Source: Catellatospora vulcania (GTDB lineage: Bacteria; Actinomycetota; Actinomycetes; Mycobacteriales; Micromonosporaceae). Taken from it: a stretch of DNA of 64,000 nucleotides. A program made the position numbers and the translations under genes. The stretch is taken from positions 186,001 through 250,000 of the forward strand of contig NZ_WARX01000001.1 in assembly GCF_009720385.1 (NCBI RefSeq), given 5' to 3'. This document shows, piece by piece, positions 16,524 through 27,339 of this stretch. Within the stretch, counting starts at the first letter, position 1. Every line of letters starts with the position of its first letter. Under the pieces are notes generated by a model. The model made no database searches, had not been told where the DNA came from, and saw only the letters and a program-made list of their open reading frames with translations.

Positions 16524-17687
16524 ATGGCCTACCTTGATCATGCGGCGACCACGCCGATGCTGCCCGAGGCGCTCGACGCCTATGTCGCGACCGCGCGTGA
16601 GGTCGGCAACGCCTCGTCGTTGCACGGCCCGGGCCGTGCTGCCCGCCGCCGGGTGGAGGAGTCGCGCGAGCGCATCGCGGCGGTACTGGGCGCACGGCCA
16701 TCCGAAGTGATCTTCACCGGTGGCGGCACCGAGAGCGACAACCTCGCGATCAAGGGCATCTACTGGGCTCGCCGCCCCGATGGCCGGACCAAGGTGCTGA
16801 CCGGCGCCGTCGAGCACCATGCGGTGCTGGATGCGGTGCACTGGCTGGGCCAGCACGAGGGCGCCGAGGTGGTCTCGCTGCCGGTCGACCACGAGGGCCG
16901 GGTGCGGCCCGACGTGCTGGCCGAGGCGCTGGACGACACGGTCGCGCTGGTCACCGTCATGTGGGCCAACAACGAGGTCGGGACCGTCCAGCCGATCGCC
17001 GAACTGGCCGCGCTGGCCGCCGCGCGCGGGGTGCCGCTGCACACCGACGCCGTCCAGGCCGTCGGCCAGGTGCCGGTCGACTACGCCGCGAGCGGTGTCG
17101 CCGCGCTCACCCTCACCGGGCACAAGCTGGGCGGGCCGCTCGGCGTCGGCGCACTGGTACTGGGCCGCGACGTGGCCTGCACCCCGCTGCTGCACGGCGG
17201 CGGCCAGGAACGCGACGTGCGCTCCGGGACCCTCGACGTGCCCGGCATCGTCTCCTTCGCGTTCGCCGTCGAGCACGCCGTCAAGCACCAGGAGCAGCAC
17301 TCGCAGCGGCTCGCCGCGCTGCGCGACGAGCTGGTGGAGCGGGTACGCGCGGTGGTCCCCGACGCGGTCCTCAACGGCGCGCCCACCGGGCAGCCCGGCT
17401 CCCGCCTGCCCGGCAACGCGCACTTCAGCTTCCCCGGCTGCGAGGGCGACGCCCTGCTGTTGCTGCTCGACGCCCAGGACATCGCCGTCTCCACCGGCTC
17501 GGCCTGCTCCGCCGGCGTCGCCCAGCCCTCCCACGTGCTCCTGGAGATGGGCGCCGACCCCCTCTCCGCCCGCTCCTCCCTGCGCTTCACCCTCGGCCAC
17601 ACCAGCACCCGCGCCGACCTCGACGCCCTCATCACGGCCCTGCCCCCCGCCGTGGACCGCGCCCGCCGCGCCGGCATGTCCCGCTGA
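16524..17687 (+). CDS. iscS: cysteine desulfurase (NifS/IscS family)
   Basis: A 387-residue PLP enzyme that moves sulfur from cysteine to acceptor proteins. It starts [11 protein letters not shown], has the PLP lysine Lys201 in [11 protein letters not shown] and the persulfide-forming Cys328 in [14 protein letters not shown]-type placement of Cys, [10 protein letters not shown] and [12 protein letters not shown] are typical. The neighbouring mnmA needs a persulfide donor, so supply of sulfur for tRNA thiolation is the likely main job, as for the mycobacterial iscS-mnmA pair; Fe-S assembly is an alternative. Confidence 0.93.
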   Translation: MAYLDHAATTPMLPEALDAYVATAREVGNASSLHGPGRAARRRVEESRERIAAVLGARPSEVIFTGGGTESDNLAIKGIYWARRPDGRTKVLTGAVEHHAVLDAVHWLGQHEGAEVVSLPVDHEGRVRPDVLAEALDDTVALVTVMWANNEVGTVQPIAELAALAAARGVPLHTDAVQAVGQVPVDYAASGVAALTLTGHKLGGPLGVGALVLGRDVACTPLLHGGGQERDVRSGTLDVPGIVSFAFAVEHAVKHQEQHSQRLAALRDELVERVRAVVPDAVLNGAPTGQPGSRLPGNAHFSFPGCEGDALLLLLDAQDIAVSTGSACSAGVAQPSHVLLEMGADPLSARSSLRFTLGHTSTRADLDALITALPPAVDRARRAGMSR

Positions 17688-17710
17688 CCCACCCCTCCCG
17701 CGCCTCACCG

Positions 17711-17870
17711 CGTTGATCATGAACTTATGGCAAGGCTCAGCGGTGTGTCGTGTCCACAACCTCATGATCACCCGGGTGGTACGGGCGCGCCGGCTCGCGA
17801 TACCCAGAAGTGATCATGAACTTGTGGCGATGACACGCCGTCGACCCGTGCCATAAGTTCATGATCAACG
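17711..17870. repeat. family-C composite palindrome, copy 1
   Basis: The outer arms (17711-17732 and 17849-17870) are 22 bp and exactly complementary. Inside lie imperfect inner arms, so nearly 60 bases on each side can pair around a ~40-base centre. Four versions of TGATCATGAACTTATGG occur in alternating orientation. A second copy lies at 45.44 kb. It fills the gap between the cysteine desulfurase gene and mnmA. Confidence 0.85.
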
Positions 17871-17901
17871 GGGGAAAGTGGTGGGCGGGTAGGCTGTCGG
17901 G

Positions 17902-18981
17902 GTGCGGGTGCTGGCGGCTATGTCTGGTGGAGTGGACTCGGCGGTGGCGGCTGCCCGGGCCGTGGCGGCCGGGCACGACGTCACCGGGGTGCATCTGGCG
18001 CTGTCCAAGAATGCGGCGACGCATCGGACCGGGGCGCGGGGGTGCTGCACCAAGGAGGACGCGCACGACGCGCGGCGGGCGGCGGACGTGCTCGCGATCC
18101 CCTTCTACGTGTGGGACATGGCCGAGCGCTTCCACGAGGACGTGGTCGAGGACTTCGTCGCGGAGTACGCGGCGGGCCGGACCCCGAACCCGTGCCTGCG
18201 CTGCAACGAGAAGATCAAGTTCGCGGCGGTGCTGGACCGGGCGCTGGCCCTGGGCTTCGACGCGGTGGTCACCGGCCACCACGCGCGGCTGGGCGCCGAC
18301 GGGCTGCTGCGCCGCAGCGTCGACCTCGCCAAGGACCAGTCGTACGTGCTGGCCGTGCTCAACTCCGAGCAGCTGGGTCACTCGATGTTCCCGCTGGGCG
18401 ACTCGACCAAGGAGCAGGTGCGCGCCGAGGCGCACGCCCGCGGCCTGGGCGTCGCCGACAAGCCCGACTCGCACGACATCTGCTTCATCGCCGACGGCGA
18501 CACCCAGGGCTTCCTGCGCAAGCACCTGGGCAGCGAGCCGGGCGACATCGTCGACGGCAGCACCGGCGAGGTGCTGGGCAGGCACGACGGGGCGTTCGCG
18601 TACACCGTGGGGCAGCGCAAGGGGCTGGCGCTGGGCCGGCCCGCGCCGGACGGCCGACCGCGCTACGTGCTGTCGATCACGCCGGTCACCAACACCGTCA
18701 CCGTCGGCCCCGCCGAGGCGCTGGAGGTCACGCAGGTCGACGGCGCGCGTACGGTCTGGATCGCGGGCGAGCCGCCGACCGGGCCGATCGAGTGCGAGGT
18801 GCAGCTGCGGGCGCACGGCCGCCCCGCGCCGGCGGTCGTCGAGCTGGACGGCTCCGCGATGAGCGCACGGCTGCGCCGCCCCGAGCGCGGCATCGCCGCC
18901 GGCCAGGCCGTGGTCGCGTACCGGCCGGACCCGGCCGGTGACATCGTGCTCGGCAGCGCCACCATCACCACCGCGTCATGA
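17902..18981 (+). CDS. mnmA: tRNA 2-thiouridine(34) synthase MnmA
   Basis: A 359-residue ATP-pyrophosphatase that adds sulfur to U34 of tRNAs for Lys, Glu and Gln. The P-loop SGGVDS is at residues 8-13. The two catalytic cysteines sit in [14 protein letters not shown] (near 98) and [10 protein letters not shown] (near 194); [16 protein letters not shown] and the C-terminal barrel are present. The GTG start puts the P-loop at the usual distance from the N-terminus. A family-C palindrome ends 31 bases before the start. Confidence 0.95.
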   Translation: MRVLAAMSGGVDSAVAAARAVAAGHDVTGVHLALSKNAATHRTGARGCCTKEDAHDARRAADVLAIPFYVWDMAERFHEDVVEDFVAEYAAGRTPNPCLRCNEKIKFAAVLDRALALGFDAVVTGHHARLGADGLLRRSVDLAKDQSYVLAVLNSEQLGHSMFPLGDSTKEQVRAEAHARGLGVADKPDSHDICFIADGDTQGFLRKHLGSEPGDIVDGSTGEVLGRHDGAFAYTVGQRKGLALGRPAPDGRPRYVLSITPVTNTVTVGPAEALEVTQVDGARTVWIAGEPPTGPIECEVQLRAHGRPAPAVVELDGSAMSARLRRPERGIAAGQAVVAYRPDPAGDIVLGSATITTAS

Positions 18982-19153
18982 CCGCGCGCGGTCCCCGCCG
19001 CGTTCCCTCGACCCACCGGCACGGTGTCCGTCGAGCTCTTTCCACAGGTGCGGATCAGCACATCCGGGCGGCGTTCGCGCTGCCCACCCCGCCGTCTCCG
19101 CGCCGCGGAGCGGCCGTACCGGGTCGTCCCCGCCAGTAGAACGAGGCCTCACC

Positions 19154-20194
19154 ATGAGCATGCCTGACGAGACCACGATCATTCCCGCGCAGCCGCTGTG
19201 GCCCGCCGGATCGGCGACGGGCATCGGCTCGCTGCCGGGCACCGACATCGCCGAGGCGGTCAAGTTCACCCTCGGCGAGCTGCCGGACCTGCCGTACCTG
19301 CCGGAACTGCCCGGCCGCGGGCCCGGCGCGGACATGATCGGCCGCAGCGCCGGGTTCCTGGTCGAGCTGCCGGTGGAGATCTACGCGGGCCGGTGGCGGG
19401 TCGCCGCCAGTGCGGGCCGGGAGCTTCGCCGGGCGTACGACCTGCGCGAGCGCGACCTGGACCAGCTCACCGAGCAGGCCGAGGGCTTCACCGGGACGCT
19501 GAAGGTGCAGTCGGCCGGGCCGTGGACGCTGGCCGCCAACATCGAGCTGGCCCTGGGCGAGGCGCTGGTATCCGACCACGGCGCGACCCGGGACCTGGCC
19601 GCGTCGCTCGCCGAAGGGCTCAAGACGCACGTGGCCGACGTGCGCCGCCGGGTGCCGGGTGCGCAGGTGCTGCTCCAGCTCGACGAGCCGTCGCTGCCCG
19701 CGGTGCTGGCCGGGCGGGTGCGCACCGCCAGCACCCTGCACACGTACCGCTCGGTGGCGCCGGCGACCGTTCGGGACACGCTCACCTCGGTGATCGAGGC
19801 GGCGGGGGTGCCGGTGATCGTGCACTGCTGCGCGCCCGAAGCCCCGCTGGCACTGCTGCGGGAGGCCGGGGCGTCCGGGCTCGCGCTGGACCTGGACCTG
19901 GTCGGCACCGGCGCGGAGAAGATCGACGCGATCGGTGAGCTGATCGACGCCGGGCTGGGCCTGTTCGCGGGCGTGGCACGCACGACGCCCGCGGCGAATG
20001 GGCGGCAGCCCGACGCCGCCGCGCTGGCCGAGCGGATCAAGCGGCTGTGGCGGGACCTCGGGTTCGCCGAGGACCTGCTGGCGCAGCGGGTGGTGGTCAC
20101 GCCGTCGTGCGGCCTGGCGGGCGCGTCGCCCGCGTACGCCAAGGCGGTCCTGGAGGCGTGCCGCGAAGCCGGCCGCCGCCTCATCGAACAGTGA
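19154..20194 (+). CDS. MetE C-terminal-like (cobalamin-independent methionine synthase) protein
   Basis: A 346-residue single-barrel protein resembling the catalytic half of MetE. A zinc site is visible: His224 and Cys226 in VIVHCCA and Cys319 in VTPSCGLAG; QLDEPSLPAVL matches the substrate-binding segment, and GSLPGTD begins the barrel. It lacks the N-terminal MetE domain. A single-domain protein of this type lies beside ligA in mycobacteria. It may transfer methyl groups from a donor other than polyglutamyl methyltetrahydrofolate; the donor is unknown. Two ATGs six bases apart are both possible starts. The 172-base leader shows no riboswitch I can recognise. Confidence 0.82.
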   Translation: MSMPDETTIIPAQPLWPAGSATGIGSLPGTDIAEAVKFTLGELPDLPYLPELPGRGPGADMIGRSAGFLVELPVEIYAGRWRVAASAGRELRRAYDLRERDLDQLTEQAEGFTGTLKVQSAGPWTLAANIELALGEALVSDHGATRDLAASLAEGLKTHVADVRRRVPGAQVLLQLDEPSLPAVLAGRVRTASTLHTYRSVAPATVRDTLTSVIEAAGVPVIVHCCAPEAPLALLREAGASGLALDLDLVGTGAEKIDAIGELIDAGLGLFAGVARTTPAANGRQPDAAALAERIKRLWRDLGFAEDLLAQRVVVTPSCGLAGASPAYAKAVLEACREAGRRLIEQ

Positions 20195-20221
20195 CCTTAC
20201 CGGCGTTCGGCCACTGCTGTC

Positions 20222-20286
20222 ATAGACGTTGGCCTATCCGGATGAGTTCGATCTTCGAATAATCATCCAGATAGGCCAACCTCTAT
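20222..20286. repeat. family-B 65-bp palindrome, copy 2
   Basis: Arms 20222-20245 and 20263-20286 pair with two imperfect positions; the loop is GTTCGATCTTCGAATAA. It lies between the 3' ends of the MetE-like gene and the HxlR gene, 27 bases after the plus-strand stop. Confidence 0.85.
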
Positions 20287-20339
20287 TCGAGGCGGCGGCC
20301 GGGGCTGGGAGCCGTCCGCCTGGCGCGTTGGTGATGGCG

Positions 20340-20993
20340 TCAGGGCGCGGGCGGGCCGGGGTGGCGCAGGACCTGGAAGGCGTGGGTCAGCAGGGCGGGG
20401 TCGCCGGTGGTGGTGAGGGTGTCGGCGGCGGGTGGGCAACCGCGGGTCAGGCCGTCGAAGGTGGCCAGGTCGCAGGTCACGGTGAGGTCGGCGGGGGTGG
20501 GCGCGGGGCCTGAGCGGGCGTACGCCGTGCCGTCGTCGGCGACGACGTGGAAGACCTCGTCGCCGACCTGGAACTGGTAGGTCTCGTGCAGGCCGCGGGA
20601 GTCCTCCGGCGCGCTGTGTTCGGTCAGGTAGAGCGCGATGAGCTCGGCGCGCAGCGTGGCGGGGTCGACGTCGTCGTCCATCGGCAGCCGGGATCCCCAG
20701 GCCGCCAGCTCGGCCAGCAGCGGCCGCAGCCGCTCGCCGTAGGCGGTCAGCTCGTAGGCGCGCACGTCCGCGGCGGCGGGCAGCGCGCGGCGCGCCACGA
20801 CCCCGCTGTGCTCCAGCAGTTGCAGCCGCTCGGCGAGGCGGTTGGTGCCCATCGCGGGTAGCCGGGCCAGGAGTTCCTTGAACCGCTTCGGGCCGAGCAG
20901 CAGCTCGCGCACGATGAGAAGGGTCCACCGCTCACCGAGCACGTCGAGTGAGCGGGCGATCGGGCACACCTGGCCGTACATCCGCTTGGGCAT
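20340..20993 (-). CDS. HxlR family transcriptional regulator with C-terminal SCP2-like domain
   Basis: A 217-residue protein. The N-terminal winged helix (about 5-100) has CPIARSLDVLGERWTLLIVR and GPKRFKELLARLPAMGTNRL, typical of HxlR/MarR-like DNA-binding proteins including the N-terminal Cys10. The C-terminal ~90 residues (QFQVGDEVFHVVADDG to the end) resemble the SCP2 sterol-carrier fold that some actinobacterial HxlR proteins carry as a ligand domain. It is divergent from an SDR gene, and two dyads in the shared promoter are its likely operators. Confidence 0.85.
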   Translation of the reverse strand: MPKRMYGQVCPIARSLDVLGERWTLLIVRELLLGPKRFKELLARLPAMGTNRLAERLQLLEHSGVVARRALPAAADVRAYELTAYGERLRPLLAELAAWGSRLPMDDDVDPATLRAELIALYLTEHSAPEDSRGLHETYQFQVGDEVFHVVADDGTAYARSGPAPTPADLTVTCDLATFDGLTRGCPPAADTLTTTGDPALLTHAFQVLRHPGPPAP

Positions 20994-21025
20994 CCCGCCA
21001 GCATACCTTTCGGGTAGTGGCCGCT

Positions 21026-21069
21026 ATATGATTCATATCGCAGGACGATGGCTATACGTTTCGTATAGC
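21026..21069. promoter_or_regulatory. double operator between HxlR and SDR genes
   Basis: Two dyads: ATATGATTCATAT (21026-21038, 6-1-6) and GCTATACGTTTCGTATAGC (21051-21069, 8-3-8, perfect). They share a TATA-rich half-site in an otherwise GC-rich area and lie in the 113-base divergent promoter. Binding by the adjacent HxlR protein is inferred. Confidence 0.6.
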
Positions 21070-21106
21070 TTGGCTGGTGAAGGCAGTACCCACCAGGAGG
21101 CGAAGT

Positions 21107-21805
21107 ATGAAGATCAACGGTTCTACGGCACTCGTGACCGGCGCCAACCGCGGCCTCGGCAAGGCGTTCACCGAGGCGCTGCTGGCTCGTGGCGCGACGA
21201 AGGTGTACGCCGCCGCACGTGACGCCGCGTCGATCACCGACCCGCGGGTGGTGCCGCTCCAGCTCGACATCACCGACCCCGACTCGGTGGCCGCGGCCGT
21301 GAAGCAGGCGGGCGACGTGCAGTTGCTGATCAACAACGCGGGCATCGCGACCGGGGCGGGCGTCCTCGACGGCGACGAGGCGCTGCGCCGCGAGATGGAG
21401 ACCAACTACTTCGGCACGGTACGGGTGGCCCGCGAGTTCGCGCCGGTCCTGGGCGCCAACGGCGGCGGCGCGATCGTCAACGTGCTGTCCGCGCTGTCCT
21501 GGTTCGCGATGCCCACCACCGCGGGCTACTCGGCCTCGAAGTCCGCCGCGTGGGCGGCGACCAACGCGCTGCGGCTGGCGCTGCACGAGCAGGGCACGCT
21601 GGTGACCGGGGTGCACATCGGCTACATCGACACCGACATGGCCGCACACGTCGAGGGCCCGAAGGTCGCCCCCGCGGACGTGGTGGCGCAGGTCCTGGAC
21701 GGCGTGGAGGAGGGCCTGCCCGAGGTGCTCGCCGACGACGTCAGCCGCCAGGTCAAGTCCGGCCTGTCCGGCGACCTGCGCAAGCTGTACCCGGCCGTCG
21801 CCTGA
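21107..21805 (+). CDS. SDR family oxidoreductase
   Basis: A 232-residue short-chain dehydrogenase. The cofactor loop is TGANRGLG (near 12-19), NNAG follows, and the catalytic Ser...Tyr-x-x-x-Lys is LSALSW then YSASK. An Arg after the Gly-rich loop and the AARD segment suggest NADP(H). AGGAGG lies seven bases before the ATG; an upstream in-frame ATG (21077) would overlap the operators and is rejected. Probably induced through the divergent HxlR regulator, perhaps against a reactive carbonyl (inference). Confidence 0.9.
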   Translation: MKINGSTALVTGANRGLGKAFTEALLARGATKVYAAARDAASITDPRVVPLQLDITDPDSVAAAVKQAGDVQLLINNAGIATGAGVLDGDEALRREMETNYFGTVRVAREFAPVLGANGGGAIVNVLSALSWFAMPTTAGYSASKSAAWAATNALRLALHEQGTLVTGVHIGYIDTDMAAHVEGPKVAPADVVAQVLDGVEEGLPEVLADDVSRQVKSGLSGDLRKLYPAVA

Positions 21806-21813
21806 TCGCCGAC

Positions 21814-21845
21814 GTCCGGGCGGCCGTCACGGCAGCCGCCCGGAC
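21814..21845 (+). terminator. hairpin after SDR gene
   Basis: GTCCGGGCGGC and its exact complement flank a 10-base loop, beginning nine bases after the SDR stop. An 11-bp GC stem with no T-run. Confidence 0.6.
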
Positions 21846-21873
21846 ACGGCGCGGGTGGCGTCGGGGTGGCAGG

Positions 21874-22878
21874 ATGCCGCGGGTGATGGTGATGGACGCG
21901 GCCAGCGGGTCGCTCTTCGGGTTGGCGTACGGCGACGCGCTGGGCAAGCCGACCGAGTTCCGCAGGTATGCCGAGATCACGGCGGATTACGGGCCGGGCG
22001 GGCCCCGGGAGCTGCCCGAGCCGGCGCTCGTCACCGACGACACGCAGATGGCGCTCGCGGTGGCCTGGGCGCTGCGCGACGCCCCCGAGCCGTCGGCCGC
22101 GGTGCTCGAACCGCTGCTGCGCGAGCGCTTCCTGGCCTGGGCGCAGAGTCCGGACAACAACCGCGCACCCGGCATGACCTGCCTGAACGCCTGCGCCAAC
22201 CTGTCGCAGGGACTGCGCTGGCAGGAGGCGACGGTCGCCGGTTCGAAGGGCTGCGGGGCGAACATGCGGGTCACCCCGGTCGGGCTGATCGCCGGTTACG
22301 ACCTGGACACGCTGGCCGGGGTGGCGCAGTTGCAGGCCGGGCTGACCCACGGGCACCCGACCGGGCTGGCGGCGGCCGAGCTGACCGCGCTGGCGGTACG
22401 CCTGCCGCGCGACGGCCTCGACCTGGCCGACGTGCCCGGCGCGCTGCGGGACCGCTGTGCCGACCAGCGCACCGTCTACCGCGAGGACTGGCTCGGCGAC
22501 CTGTGGCAGCGGCCGGGCGTGGTGACGCCGGAGGAGTTCATCGCGCGGGGCTGGGACGAGTGCGCGGACGCGCTGGACCTGCTGCTCGCGGCGCTGGCCA
22601 GGCCGGACTCGGGCGGTGACGTGTGCCGGGAGACCGGCGAGGGCTGGATCGCGGAGGAGGCGCTGGCCACGGCGCTGCTCGCGGCGCTGCGCCACGCCGA
22701 CGACCCGCTGGCCGCGCTCGGCCGGGCCGCGGCGACCAGCGGCGACTCCGACTCGATCGCCTGCCTGGCGGGCGCGTTCCACGGGGCCGCCACGGGCATG
22801 TCGAGCTGGCCGGCCGACTGGGCCGGGCGCATCGAGTACGCGGATCAGCTGGCGATGCTCGGCGCCGCCTGGGACTGA
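21874..22878 (+). CDS. ADP-ribosylglycohydrolase family protein
   Basis: A 334-residue all-helical hydrolase of the ARH/DraG family, which removes ADP-ribose from proteins, nucleic acids or small molecules using two Mg ions. Metal ligands are visible at both ends: VTDDTQMAL (Thr54-Asp55-Asp56) and GDSDSIACLAGAFHGA (Asp291, Asp293, Ser294). GLAYGDALGKPTEF is the standard start of the fold. ATGs at 21886 and 21892 are alternatives; the chosen one has GGGGTGG upstream. No ADP-ribosyltransferase lies nearby, so the target is unknown. Confidence 0.88.
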   Translation: MPRVMVMDAASGSLFGLAYGDALGKPTEFRRYAEITADYGPGGPRELPEPALVTDDTQMALAVAWALRDAPEPSAAVLEPLLRERFLAWAQSPDNNRAPGMTCLNACANLSQGLRWQEATVAGSKGCGANMRVTPVGLIAGYDLDTLAGVAQLQAGLTHGHPTGLAAAELTALAVRLPRDGLDLADVPGALRDRCADQRTVYREDWLGDLWQRPGVVTPEEFIARGWDECADALDLLLAALARPDSGGDVCRETGEGWIAEEALATALLAALRHADDPLAALGRAAATSGDSDSIACLAGAFHGAATGMSSWPADWAGRIEYADQLAMLGAAWD

Positions 22879-22881
22879 CGT

Positions 22882-25088
<2,207 letters not shown>

Positions 25089-25112
25089 ACAAGTGATCTA
25101 GCGTCGGCATCG

Positions 25113-26063
25113 ATGACGACGAAGGTGAACGATCTGGAAATCCGCTCGCTGCGCGTCGGCGAGCAGGACCTGTTCCTGGCGTACCCGCATGAGCCGGTGC
25201 CCGGCGTGGGCGTGGAGTCCCGCCGAGCCTGGCCGGAGTTTCTCGCGAACGGCCAGTACCGTCCCGGGTGGAGCTGGGTGGCGTTGCGCGCCGGGCGGAC
25301 CGTGGCGCGCTGCGCCTTCTGGGGCTTCCCCGAGTCGGCGAACCCGTACTGCCTCGACTGGCTGGAGCCGGGAGCCGAGCCCGACCGCCGGGAGATCGGC
25401 TCGGCGCTGCTCGCGGCGGCGCTGCGTGAGATGCGCACCGCCGACGGTGAGCGGCCCGAGTACCACCTGTTCCTTCCTCCTGGCTGGCGGGACACCGGCG
25501 GCGTGCGGGAGGCCGCCGAGGACCGGCTGGCCGCCGCGGCCGGCGCCGGGTACGAGCCGTTCGTCGAGCGGTTCAACTACACCTGGACCCCCGCGGACGA
25601 CGTGCCGGCGCGCCCGACCGGGCTGTTCTTCCGCGAGGTCGGCGACGAGCAGGCGCTGGCGATCTGCCGGACCTCGATCGAGGGCACGCTCGACGGCTAC
25701 AGCGCCCGCGACGCCGCCCGGCACGGCCTGGACGAGGCCGCCCGCATCATGCTGGCCGGGCTGGCCGAACTGCCGTCGCCGCGCGAGTGGTGGCGGGCCG
25801 CGTACACGCCGGAGGGCGACCTGGTCGGGCTGGTCGTGCCGTCCCGCAACCACACCCGCGCGGTGATCGGCTATCTCGCCGTCGTGCCCGCGCAGCGCGG
25901 ACGCGGCTACGTCGACGACCTGCTGGCCGAGGCCACAGCGCTGCTGGCGGAGCAGGGAGCCGAGGAGATCGGGGCCGACACGGACCTGGGTAACCGGCCG
26001 ATGGCCGCAGCCTTCGCCCGCGCCGGCTACCGCAACACCGCGATCCGGGTGGTGCTGCGGTAA
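25113..26063 (+). CDS. GNAT family N-acetyltransferase
   Basis: A 316-residue protein. The C-terminal domain (about 170-316) has GYLAVVPAQRGRGYVDDLL as acetyl-CoA motif A and GADTDLGNRPMAAAFARAGY as the following strand-helix. The N-terminal half looks like a degenerate second GNAT-like domain (VALRAGRTVARCAFWGFPE). The substrate is unknown. The stop overlaps the next start (TAATG), so it is co-translated with an unknown protein. The pair lies between ligA and gatC, where mycobacteria have different genes. Confidence 0.85.
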   Translation: MTTKVNDLEIRSLRVGEQDLFLAYPHEPVPGVGVESRRAWPEFLANGQYRPGWSWVALRAGRTVARCAFWGFPESANPYCLDWLEPGAEPDRREIGSALLAAALREMRTADGERPEYHLFLPPGWRDTGGVREAAEDRLAAAAGAGYEPFVERFNYTWTPADDVPARPTGLFFREVGDEQALAICRTSIEGTLDGYSARDAARHGLDEAARIMLAGLAELPSPREWWRAAYTPEGDLVGLVVPSRNHTRAVIGYLAVVPAQRGRGYVDDLLAEATALLAEQGAEEIGADTDLGNRPMAAAFARAGYRNTAIRVVLR

Positions 26064-27148
26064 TGCGTCCGCCGCCGGCCGACTGGTACGTCGACGTCCT
26101 CGGCACCGGCTGTATCGCGGGCGTGCACCCCGACGACGATCCGGACGAGGTGACCGCCCGGCTGGTCGAGCACCTCGGCGAGTACGCCGAGAACCGCAAC
26201 GGCGACAGCCTGTGGTACGACTTCGGCCTCGTCGAAGCGCACTGGCAGCGGTCGAGCCGGTTCGCGCCCTGGCAGGGCCTGTTCTTCATGGTGCAGACGC
26301 ACCGGCTGGACCTGCCACCGCACAGCACGCCCCCGTCCTTCGCGGAGATCGAGCGGCGGGCCGGCGTGCTTGGCATCGAGTTCGTCGACGTGCCGAGGTC
26401 CTACGACGACGGCTACCGGGACGTGTCCGCCGTGGGCACCGGCGTCAGCCTGCTGGTGATGCGCGAACCGCAGGAGTACACGCTGAGCGTCCCGATCGGC
26501 GCCATCGCGAAGATCAGCGTGCCCGAGCAGACGTCGTACCGCGATCCGCTGGGCGCGATGCCGTCGGGCCGGTGGGATTCGCTGCGCCAGTCGATGAAGG
26601 CCCTGCTGGCGATGGACGAAAGTCAGCGTCGGCGGTGGCTGGAGAGTCACGCCGACGGCGATGCGGCCCGGTCGCCCGACGGGAAGGCGGGCGGCGATGT
26701 GGTCTGGTGGCGGGAACGGCTGCGCGTGGCCGGCTCCCTCGTCACCATCCGGCCCGGTCCGGGACCGGCGTCGCCGGAAACGCTCGCGCTGGTGTTGTGG
26801 CTGTTCGACCGCGCCGCCGAACGGGTCGTGTTCGCGCCGGCCGTGGCGGCGCACATGCGTGCGTCCCTGCTGGTGGAGCTGGCGGATCGGGATCCGACGG
26901 TCGGCGCGGGCTCGGCGGCCGCCACGGACGCGGCGCGGCGCTGCCTGTCCGCGCTGCCGCTGACCGCGGCGGAGGCGAGGGCGCTGCCACCGAGCTGGCG
27001 GGACCGTACGCCAGCCGAGCGGGACGCGGCCCGGCTGACCCGCGCGCTGACCCGGCTGGCCTGGCGGCTGTCCCCGACGGACGGTGATCTCGCGGCGGAG
27101 GCGGCGTCCTGGGACGGGCTGCGCCGGGTGCTGTCGGGCGCGCCGTAG
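26063..27148 (+). CDS. uncharacterised actinobacterial protein
   Basis: A 361-residue soluble protein that I do not recognise by name. The first ~95 residues (GTGCIAGVHPDDDPDEVTARL, then WYDFGLVEAHWQRSSR and GLFFMVQTHRL) resemble a domain seen in many uncharacterised actinobacterial proteins, some small and standalone. The C-terminal half (about 170-361) is helical and Ala/Arg-rich. Start ATG overlaps the GNAT stop. No signal peptide or membrane segment. An immunity-like or modifier role has been suggested for similar short proteins, but nothing here proves it. Confidence 0.75.
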   Translation: MRPPPADWYVDVLGTGCIAGVHPDDDPDEVTARLVEHLGEYAENRNGDSLWYDFGLVEAHWQRSSRFAPWQGLFFMVQTHRLDLPPHSTPPSFAEIERRAGVLGIEFVDVPRSYDDGYRDVSAVGTGVSLLVMREPQEYTLSVPIGAIAKISVPEQTSYRDPLGAMPSGRWDSLRQSMKALLAMDESQRRRWLESHADGDAARSPDGKAGGDVVWWRERLRVAGSLVTIRPGPGPASPETLALVLWLFDRAAERVVFAPAVAAHMRASLLVELADRDPTVGAGSAAATDAARRCLSALPLTAAEARALPPSWRDRTPAERDAARLTRALTRLAWRLSPTDGDLAAEAASWDGLRRVLSGAP

Positions 27149-27339
27149 CGGCGGATGGAGATATACGCAAGGTTGCATGAGTCTTACGTGGAGTGACGGA
27201 GGAAAGGGTCAAACAATCACATCTTCGTCACACGCGAACGCGCAGAGTGGTCTGGGGCGTTTTCGGGCTTAGAGTGAAGTGACCAGCCGCGATCGGCGGG
27301 CGGCGCGGTCGCGCGTCAATCGGCCTCGGGAAGGTGTCC

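Noticed and set aside
17711-17870. Insertion sequence
   Set aside because: The family-C element contains no open frame for a transposase and no clear target duplication was found at its ends; it is recorded as a repeat.
18982-19153. SAM or cobalamin riboswitch before the MetE-like gene
   Set aside because: No conserved riboswitch core could be recognised in the 172-base leader.
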